Assembly (NCBI GenBank): GCA_002964805.2
Contig: PUDQ02000010.1
Span: 1,178,001-1,242,000, forward strand
Source of the DNA: Trametes villosa
Taxonomy: Eukaryota > Basidiomycota > Agaricomycetes > Polyporales > Polyporaceae
Direction: 5' to 3'
Length of the DNA stretch: 64,000 bases
Shown: positions 56,095 to 64,000 of the stretch, piece after piece
Position numbering within the stretch: the stretch's first letter is position 1
Layout: each line of letters begins with the position of its first letter
Program-made: the position numbers and the translations under genes
The notes under the pieces: model-generated
Databases searched by the model: none
What the model saw: the letters and a program-made list of their open reading frames with translations, nothing else
What the model was told of the DNA's origin: nothing

Positions 56095-58317
56095 CTATAC
56101 GTCCTTCAGGAGGGTCCCCTTGAAGTCCATGTGCAGGCGGGGGCATCCATCGCTTTCGAGGCGTTCCCCGCAGCTGTCGGATTCGATCTCGGTTTTGACA
56201 CCGACGTTGATTTGCGCGACGCTGTTGTCAGGGATCTTCCGACCGTAGTCAGTTCGGATGGAAGCAGATGGAGGTCGCACGGGTTTGACTCACCTGGGGC
56301 ACGTTCCAGCGCTCCGCTTCCGCCAGCTCGTTCGCGCGGGCGATGATGTTCCTGCCGAGGGACTTCCCGTCGAGGATCTCCATGCCGCGGCTGATGAATA
56401 GCTTCCGCGAGTTCAGGCTGCAGGTGAACGATAAACGAAGCTCAAGTGAGCATGTAGTTAGCAGGGAATATGAGACATGCTCGTACACGGAGAGTAGGGT
56501 ATTCGCGCAGACTACGGACTTCCGTGAGAGCAGTTCGAGATAAGTCGAGAGAAGCACGCACGTCTGCTTGTAATAATATTGAAGGCGGTCCATCGCAGCG
56601 CGTTTGACGACGCTACGGCCTATGCATATGCGCAGCTCTTTAGGTATGCCTGGCGGCGGCGAGGGACGTAAAACGTGGATAATGTACCAGGATGAACGCA
56701 ACGGTGCTGCACAATCTACGAGGGGTACGCGATTAGTGCATGCCTGCCGCCCAGTGCCTTGACTTACCCAATCAAAAAACCTGCACGCTCCGCATCAGCG
56801 CCGAGAGCAAGGTGAGACGGCACGAATCGCACCGGTGTTCACAACATAGAGCATTAATACGTCCAGGATGCTGTCAGTGCTGCACAAAGCGACGGTCGGT
56901 TAGCTGTGGACTATGAACGTCGCCAAAGGGCCCGCACCGTTCGTGGTTCGCTCTGCTAAGTCTCAAGGCGCGAATGATGCAGCCGGAGAGCAGTATATCT
57001 GCGAAGGCGGCACAGCCATAACCGGCGGGAGCTACCCAGCTAAGAGTCTGAACGCTCAGCCCGCCGAATATCCCCGCCTGATATCTGTGATATTCTCAGT
57101 TTTGAAGCAGCGCCTCGGAAGCAGAGACACTTACAGTTGTACAACGGAATCTGCCGTCGTACGCATGCGATGTAACTTTCCGACGTACGTGGTTGGGGGC
57201 GAGATAGGTGGAACTCACCTGTGCTGAAGCCTAAGCCCGAGCGATAAACATATGTACAACACCATCGTGTACGGACGCACGCACCTATTTGCGCCAGGAA
57301 ACAGACGATCTTTCGGCGCTTGAGCCGCGCAACACGTAGTCGTAAACATTTGAGCAACTTACTGCAGACACGGCGACGATCTTGTACGTAGAACCAACTA
57401 GTAGGAAGAGTGTATCAGCCCCAGTAGGGTAAGACATCGCATGCAAATCGTACGTACGCATGAAAACTCTTCTGGCAAAGAAGCTGGGGAGCGTCAGTGC
57501 GAGGTCGCCAAAAATGCGAGCGGCCACATACATCTCTGAAACCAGACTGATAATGGCCTGCGACTCTGGTTTAATGTGCATTGAAGGAGCTGGTGACTGT
57601 CGACACTAACGGAAACGAGAGGTGCAATCTACCACGCAAGGCTGTTAGTCACGCAGCGAGAGAGCAGGTCTTATGTTGAGGAAGGATACGTACTGCAGCG
57701 GACCTGATAATTTCCAATCGCGCAAGTGAGATATCAGACATCCGGATTGATGAGGATCTCGTACGTACCAGACGGGTTGCTTGAGCAGCGCAAGTATATC
57801 GTCGTAGTTTGTTGTCAGATAGTAGTAGCTAATGTTGTGTGATCAACACACCGCGCACTTTGAGGTACGAGCAGAGAAACGCACCATGAATGCATCAACA
57901 TGGTAGCGTGGACCGTCTCGAGCAACCTGTACTCGTGCCAGTGATATTGAGTGAGCGAGTGTCTGACAATGTCAGGTACGTAAACCTCACATGACGGTCA
58001 CCACCTTCAACCAGTGCACGACGTGAGTTCTGTCTCGACCGCGATGAGAGCGAGTTGGAAGATGGACTCACTACTATCCTGATATACTTCGCGTCCCGAG
58101 GGTACAGCCGACAATAGCGGTAGAACTGGTGTATGCTCAGTCCGTAGAGCCTACGCAGTATCAATCAGATGATGCCCAGATGAGATGTGGAGGATACTCA
58201 CGGCAAGCTGAAGAAGGTACCGAGCAGATAGGCACCGAATGTGCTGTCCAGAGATAGGCCCAAGCCGGACTCGAGACTGGGCACCCCAGGCGCCGAGGAT
58301 ATCGCGTTCGTATACAT
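56095..58317 (-). CDS. DUF6534-type multi-pass membrane protein 3
   Basis: Closest relative of gene 2, in head-to-tail order with it. It starts at 58317 with MYTNAISSAPGVPSLESGLG; then DSTFGAYLLGTFFSLP joins LYGLSIHQFYRYCRLYPRDA and KYIRIV. The 14-base exon is at 57991-58004, followed by LLETVHATMLMH, CYYYLTTNYDDILALLKQPV, SFFARRVFMRTYDLHAM and a membrane segment with FLLVGSTYKIVAVSAVS. Near the end are LNSRKLFISRGMEILDGKSL and IIARANELAEAERWNVPQ. The last exon (56280-56095) gives QINVGVKTEIESDSCGERLE and stops at 56095. Gene 2 and gene 3 share the same exon plan and the same C-terminal block. Role unknown. Confidence 0.72.
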
Positions 58318-58749
58318 GGACACTGCGGTCGAAAGGCGAGGGAGGGGAACTCTAGTACAGCCCGAGCGAGGTATAAGACGGGCTGGTGTGGGGAGCCTTG
58401 CCATAGACGCCATTCGAGATTGAGTTCTTCGCGAAGGCAGCTAGAGCATCATGATAGATCGAGGCGCAGTCCAACTGTTCACTCGTGTCAGATTGGTCTC
58501 TATTGTGGAGTTGACGGCGTCCCTCTGAAAGACATAGGGACGCCGTTTCCCACCACAAGGCGTGAAGGCTATTGATATCATCGGTCGCCCGATACCGCAC
58601 GGTGTTCGTGTGCAGCCATGAACGCCTCTCATCAAGGGGAAGCTGATGCAGTGAACCTTGGTGACCCTTCGTCTCAGGAATCCACTAAGCTCTGAGCCTC
58701 GTATTTGCCACGTAGCACAAGTGGGGCGTCTCTGTTGCATCTTCAGTTC

Positions 58750-58845
58750 CGAAAAGCCTCAGCCGCGCATGAAAACATGGTGGACGGACGTACGACGGTG
58801 GGTGTACCGGGGCCGCGGGCTGAACCTATAGTTTGCATGGCTCCT
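58750..58845 (+). repeat. Inverted repeat arm 1
   Basis: Matches the reverse complement of 62695-62795. Shared blocks are AAGCCTCAGCCGCGCA/AAGGCTCAGCCGCGCA and GGTGTACCGGGGCCGCGG, in the same relative order and spacing. Non-coding on both sides. Confidence 0.65.
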
Positions 58846-59741
58846 CCGCGCTCTTACGCAGCTGATATCGCTTTCGGCACTCACAGGCGCCGCCGGTCAC
58901 GATGACTTGACAGTGCGAGAGCAAGCGCGATATAGTGCCAAGCTCAAATGTGACGCGAAACCAGCCTGGCGATAAGTAAGTTAGCACTCCCGGCGGCTGA
59001 GCGCCTGAGCGCTGACATGGCTAGTTCCTGCGAAATTTGGTCGGCACTACACTCTGCTAGGTCGTAGGAGGTCACCTTCTGTTTCATGAAGCAGGGTTGC
59101 GACGCTTGAGCCTGTGATGCAGCGTAGCGGTAGAGCCATCATGGTGGTTGGACGCAAGGGTTGGGCGCTTAGTGAAACACACGACATGTACCAAACTTTA
59201 TCTTGTACGACTCGAGTCTCGCGCGGCTGGCGGCGACGCAACACCTCTAACAACCACCATCATTGTTTTATGCTTCTGTATTCCAGCATGACAAGTTCTC
59301 AAGCATAACAGATACACCTGCGGTGTGAATAACCTCAGGGATTGAACACCGCAAAACGGCTGCCAGCTTGCAATATTTAGCGCCACACGCTGCGCGATAA
59401 CCCGGAGAACCATGTCGTCTGTAAGGTACGTGGTGGACTTTCTCGAGGTACCAGCGTTCGTAAAGTTTGATTTAGATACAGCGTACTATGATGTCAGGCA
59501 GCCGGACCTCGCACTTTGCTTTATTATACCCACGCGTTGTAGGACGACGGAAGGTGCCTATGTGCCACTGTTCTCTTCGCTTGACGCATTGAGGACTACA
59601 AGAAGCTCTTCGAGGCCGCCAAGGAATAGATGGGCAACATCTACCAAGAAACCGCACTCCATCAGGCCTCAGGCTGCAGGTGCGTGAGTCAGTACAGCCT
59701 TCGGCCCTCGGTACCTATAGGTTTCAAGCGCTCATGGTACG

Positions 59742-59748
59742 TATAAAA
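59742..59748 (+). promoter_or_regulatory. TATA box of the first DUF4139 gene
   Basis: TATAAAA 55 bases upstream of the start at 59797. The surrounding sequence, including GTGAGTCAGTACAGCCTTCG further upstream, is conserved in the second copy. Confidence 0.7.
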
Positions 59749-59796
59749 GGACCTCACGATCCCCCTATTGTAGCCTCATCCCCCCTCGTAGCTTCC

Positions 59797-61947
59797 ATGC
59801 AGTTGATCACCGTAAGCGCGTCCTCAGCCCCCGTCACGTCGGCGACCATCTTCCAGTCGTCGACGGCGGAGGTTACGCGGAAGCTCTCTTTGGAACTCAA
59901 TGTGAGGCTGCCCCACCCACACGTTGTCCGCCTCACGTGAGTACTCATGATATGTTCAACAGAGTGGCAGGAACGTCGTCAAGATAGTCGGGATCTCCAG
60001 GGACTCCGACTCCGAGTCCCCTAGGATCAGCGGCGCGCCAGACGGCGTGCGCGTCCTAGACGTCGTGTGCCAGCGAAAGCGTCCCGGAGCCCCCGACCTG
60101 CGCGACGACGCGACGGCGGCGGAGATCGAGACGCACGTCGCTAGCGTTCGTGCGCTCGAAGCGCAGCGAGATATCCGCCAACAGGAGTTCAACCTGCTTG
60201 ATCAGTGGGCACGCTCGACGGCGGCAGGATCGCGCGCCACGGGCAATACTCCTAACTGGCACACGGAGATACTTGGGTTCATGGATGGGTTTGTGCAGAG
60301 GCAGCTCGAGGCCCAGAAGGCGGTGCAGGCGCTCGATGCTCAGATCACAGCTCTGGAGAAGAAGCTGTGGGTATTGCGTGGAGAGCGTCAGGGCGAGGCG
60401 ACCACCACCATTACCGCCGTCGTGGTGGCCAAGAACGATGGCAAGGTGGATTTGAACTTGACATATCGTAAGTGAACGGCGGTTGATAGGTTGAGCTTTG
60501 CTGATATACCTCGATGCAGTCGTGTCTGGAGTGTCCTGGCAGCCGTTCTACGATCTGCACGCCACCACCGCCGACGGACAGCCCTCCGCCAACGTGACCC
60601 TGCACTACTGTGCGACAATTTCCCAGAGCACTGGCGAGGACTGGTCAGACACGACGCTGATCCTGAGCACTGCGAACTCGCAGACTCAGTCGCGACTGTC
60701 GGTCCCCGTCGTCTCTCCCCTCGGGATGGAAGTAGGCCGTCCAAATTCCAATGGCGTGTCACTCCCAGATGGTGTCAATATTGCGACGGGGCCGGGCCTA
60801 CAGCCCACAGTAGTCCAACCAGCGCCGCTTATGCAGATGCAGATGCATATGCAACAGCAAACCCAAACGCAAGCGCACCAACCAGTGCAAGAATTGCCAG
60901 CAGTTAGGAGAGGTATGTCTGGCCCCTCACTGTCCGCGCCGTGCGGAGTAGTCGCTGACAGTACCCTCATTGCTTAGCGATAAGCCATGTCAGTAGCGGT
61001 GAGCCTCAAGGGGTCTCTCGTAGTCTCGCGACTCCCGCCAGGATCAAAAGGGCCGTGTCTTCAACGATCCCGACACAGGGCGTATCCGCGCCTCCCGCGC
61101 CTCCGGCACCACCACCGCCCCCTCCTCCGGTACCGAGCCGCAACGCGTTGTCTCTCTCCTACCGCGTCGACGGCGCGGTGTCGCTGCCCAGCGACGGCGA
61201 GTCGCACAAGCTCACCGTCGCGGTGCTCGACTTCAAGGCGGCGCTCAAGTACGTGTGCGCGCCGCAGAAGAGCCAGGCGGCGTTCATCGTAGGAACGGTG
61301 AAGAACACGAGCGAGTACGAACTGCTCCCGGGGCCTGTCAGCGTCTTCATGGACGACAGCTTCGTCACAAAGACCGCGGTGCAGGTGAGTGCCAGTTCCT
61401 CTTTTCATCCGTGGTTGCCCAAGTTTGTTGACAATCACTACAGTTCATCGCGATCAACGAGAGCTTCCCGTGCACGCTCGGGATTGACACCTCGCTCAAG
61501 GTGGCCTACAAGCAGTGCTCGAAGACGGAGCACGAGCCGCGGCGCAACTTCGCAGAACCGCACAAGACTATCACCCGCACCGCGACCACCACAATCGCGA
61601 ACCAGCACGCGCACGCCGTGACGCAGCTCGTCGTGCGCGACGCGGTTCCGCTCGCGAACGAGGACGCTCAGATCTCGGTCGCCCTCCGCAAGCCCGCGGG
61701 GCTCGCCGAGGCCTCGCAAGGCGATGAGGTCGCGGTGAAGCTCGGGGACGGCGAGGATAGCGCGACGGCTAAGGCGCGCTGGACGAAGGTCAAGGACGGG
61801 CAGGGCGGCGAGAAGTATGGGCTGTACGAGTGGGCGTGTACGATTCCGGCGGGGAAGAAGATCACGCTCGCGGCGCAGTGGGACGTGAAGGGCCCGAGCG
61901 GCCTGGAGTGGAACGAGGTGCCCCAGTTAGATAGGCTGCTCGACTGA
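59797..61947 (+). CDS. DUF4140/DUF4139 protein, copy 1
   Basis: Mostly uncharacterised family with an N-terminal DUF4140-like and a C-terminal DUF4139-like domain. It starts MQLITVSASSAPVTSATIFQ; exon 1 ends LSLELN and joins SGRNVVKIVGISRDSDSESP through an intron (about 59929-59969). A coiled-coil-like region follows (EIETHVASVRALEAQRDIRQ, RQLEAQKAVQALDAQITALE), then WQPFYDLHATTADGQPSANV and the core LHYCATISQSTGEDWSDTTL. A low-complexity insert has Gln/Met runs (LMQMQMHMQQQTQTQAHQ) and a polyproline run. The C-terminal domain includes LPGPVSVFMDDSFVTKTAVQ, CTLGIDTSLKVAYKQ and ends WNEVPQLDRLLD. Predicted cytosolic. The near-identical second copy starts at 63130. Confidence 0.85.
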
Positions 61948-62694
61948 ATCTCAGCGAGCAGTCCTCCTCGTGGCTTTCATATATTGGTTGAGGGACAGGT
62001 AGGGTTGGAATAGGGCTATCCCCCTGCGGATAGGTTATCGCGGGGCTGTTGTACGATACGCTGTTGTACTTTTCATTTGGAAGACGAGCTTGTGTACGTC
62101 TGGATATCTGAAGAAGGCCGTTCAATGCGGCGAGCCTACTTCTTGCTCGCCGCCGCACTCAAAGGTGACAGGGTGTGTATGAGGACTGTGCGTCCGGTGA
62201 CCGCGCTAGCCCTAAGGTCATTGAAGACTTCGCCGCATTATCAAGCGGCGCGGTGTTCACGACGGGCTTTACGACCCCCTATATATGCGTGCGAGGGGCG
62301 GTTGAAAGGGTGAAACGACGACGGGGGTGCCAGTGTGTACCTGCGACTGAAGGTTCGAGGACGTCAAGGACCTCCGCAAAGTTATGTAAGCGCCCATGCT
62401 GCATCCTCTCGCCAACCTCCACCATGGCTGCTTTGAACATCACCCCTCGTATCCTGCTCTCTGTAACAGAAAAGTTATCCATTCAGCCAGGTGGAGCGTA
62501 TCTCCGACTAAGCTTCGCAGGAATTAGCTATGTCAGCTCTAGCGGCGGGGGTGCCAATTGGTATGAAAGGTTTGCATGCCAATTTATCTGACCTTGGCAT
62601 AATGACGCCGCTGCTCTCGCACTCGCAAGTCATTCAGACAAGCAGTGTGTGTTAGCTTGGAGGACGAAATTGAGTGCGTCAGAGCATTGGTGAA

Positions 62695-62795
62695 CTATGC
62701 GAACCATGGGTTTGATCCGCGGCCCCGGTACACCTACTAGGCCACTGGCAGTACGTACCTCTGACCTGTTTCCGTGCGCGGCTGAGCCTTTGCAG
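62695..62795 (-). repeat. Inverted repeat arm 2
   Basis: Reverse-complement partner of 58750-58845, lying on the other side of the first DUF4139 gene. Confidence 0.65.
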
Positions 62796-63076
62796 AGCTT
62801 AAGAATACAGTAGGGACGCCTCTCTTGCGATAAATAGCAGCTGCGAGGCTCGGAGCTCCATAGAATGCCTACGAGGTCAACGGACCGGCAGCGCCCAAGT
62901 GCTCCTGTTCCCTTCGCTCGACGCACTCGGGACCATGAAAAACTCATGAACGCCGCCAAGGGGTAAATGGGCAACATCTCCCAAGGAACCGCAGTCTGTC
63001 AGGTTGCAGATGCGTGAGTCAGTACAGCCTTCGGCCCTCGGTACCTGTGGATTGTAAGCGCTCAGTGCTGGAGACG

Positions 63077-63083
63077 TATAAAA
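63077..63083 (+). promoter_or_regulatory. TATA box of the second DUF4139 gene
   Basis: TATAAAA 53 bases upstream of the start at 63130, in sequence clearly duplicated from the first gene's promoter. Confidence 0.7.
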
Positions 63084-63129
63084 GGCCCTCTCAATCCCTA
63101 TCGTCCCCTCACCCCCCCTCCCAATTTCC

Positions 63130-64000
63130 ATGCAGCTGATCACCGTAAGCGCATCCTCTGCCCCCGTCACGTCGGCGACCATCTTCCAGTCGTCGACGGC
63201 GGAGGTAACGCGGAAGCTCTCCCTGGAACTCCATGTGAGGCTGCCCCACCCCCATGCTGTCCGTCTCATGTTAGGACTGACGAGGTATTGAGCAGAGTGG
63301 CAGAAACGCCGTTAAGATCACCGGTATATCCAGCGACTCCGACTCCGACTCCCCTAGGATCAGCGGCGCCCGAAGCGGAGTGCGCGTGCTCGACGTCGTG
63401 TGCCAACGAAAGCGTCGCGGGGCCCCCGACCTTCTCGACGACACGACGTCGACTGAGATTGAGGCACTCGCCGCTGATGTCCGCGTGCTTGAATCGCAGC
63501 GGGACGTTCGCCAGCAGGAGTTCAACCTCCTCGAGGAGTTCGCACGCTCGACGGCGGCCGGATCGCGCTCTGCGGGGAACACGCCAAACTGGCATACAGA
63601 GATACTCGGATTCATGGATGGATTTGTGCAGAGGCAGCTCGAGGCCCAGAAAGCCGTGCAGGCGCTCGATGCTCGAATCGCTGCTCTGAAGAAGAAGCTG
63701 TGGGTGTTGCGTGGAGAGCGTCAGGGCGAGGCGACCACTACCATCACCGCCGTCGTGGTGGCCAAGAACGATGGGAAGGTGGATCTGAACTTGACATATC
63801 GTAAGTCAATTGCGATTAATCAAATTTGCTTTGCTGATGCACCTCGATGCAGTCGTGTCTGGGGTGTCCTGGCGGCCGTTCTACGATCTACACGCCACTA
63901 CCGCCGACGGGCAGCCCTCCGCCAACGTCACTCTGCACTACTGCGCGACGATTTCCCAGAGCACTGGCGAGGACTGGTCAGACACGACGCTAATCCTGAG
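63130..64000 (+). CDS. DUF4140/DUF4139 protein, copy 2, cut by window edge
   Basis: Tandem duplicate of 59797-61947, 3333 bases downstream. It starts MQLITVSASSAPVTSATIFQ, identical to copy 1 over the first exon except near the donor. Later exons show local differences (IEALAADVRVLESQRDVRQQ against IETHVASVRALEAQRDIRQQ) but are nearly identical from WHTEILGFMDGFVQRQLEAQ through NDGKVDLNLTYR and LHYCATISQSTGEDWSDTTL. Intron positions are the same. No lesion appears before the right edge, so the gene probably continues intact outside the window. Confidence 0.84.

Larger units (their letters stand above)
58318..59796. other. Intergenic region with an inverted-repeat arm and a duplicated promoter
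   Basis: No complete gene. 58750-58845 is one arm of an inverted repeat with 62695-62795. 59560-59796 is a promoter and leader duplicated at 62890-63129. Within it, at about 59594-59629, a short reading EDYKKLFEAAKE followed by a stop is conserved in form in the duplicate. Confidence 0.5.
61948..63129. other. Intergenic region between DUF4139 copies
   Basis: No gene recognised. It contains the second inverted-repeat arm (62695-62795) and the duplicated promoter (62890-63129). Confidence 0.5.

Noticed and set aside
1..64000. Secondary-metabolite cluster, CRISPR array or intact transposon
   Set aside because: No synthase, repeat-spacer array, transposase or reverse transcriptase motifs were seen; the MDR reductases alone do not make a biosynthetic cluster.

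Overview
This window is nuclear DNA of a filamentous basidiomycete, probably an agaricomycete of the polypore type. The evidence is dense GC-rich genes broken by many 45-65 base GT-AG introns, and families typical of Agaricomycetes: FunK1 fungal-type kinases, DUF6534 membrane proteins, ankyrin-MYND proteins, CFEM proteins and zinc-independent MDR oxidoreductases. No rRNA, tRNA, CRISPR array or transposon coding sequence was recognised. Splice sites were inferred by reading conserved protein families across frames and no transcript evidence was available, so exon borders are predictions.

Layout from left to right. Bases 1-1275 hold nothing I can assign. Next come two housekeeping genes: an ERV41/ERGIC2 vesicle cargo receptor (1276-3173) and a membrane-anchored ALDH3-type fatty aldehyde dehydrogenase (3782-6333). 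From 6.5 to 19.4 kb lies a tandem array of five FunK1 kinase copies. Two look intact (11052-14073 and 16875-19417). Three are decayed in different ways: one lost its catalytic core in frame, one has a promoter-to-mid-gene deletion plus three further lesions, and one has an eroded catalytic loop. SDH3, the cytochrome b subunit of respiratory complex II, sits at 19816-20576, followed by a tandem pair of uncharacterised membrane proteins with disordered N-termini (21.5-26.9 kb).

From 27 to 49 kb there are five zinc-independent MDR oxidoreductases in two subfamilies (four on the minus strand, one on the plus strand at 45.5 kb), one protein with a leucine-rich and SAP-like layout (36663-38387), three ankyrin-MYND proteins sharing a strongly conserved uncharacterised C-terminal domain, and a CFEM-domain single-pass membrane protein on the minus strand (42537-43649). 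The CFEM domain is hidden in a frame different from the long open frame beside it.

From 50 to 58.3 kb are three DUF6534 multi-pass membrane proteins, two of them convergent with only 73 bases between stop codons. From 59.8 kb to the right edge is a tandem pair of DUF4140/DUF4139 proteins; the second runs off the window.

The main theme is local gene amplification: six families in 64 kb are present as 2-5 neighbouring copies, and several copies carry duplicated flanks along with the gene. Most duplicated families are candidates for signalling or accessory metabolism. The single-copy genes are basic cell functions. Very small exons (7, 14 and 19 bases) recur and two of them are conserved between paralogues.
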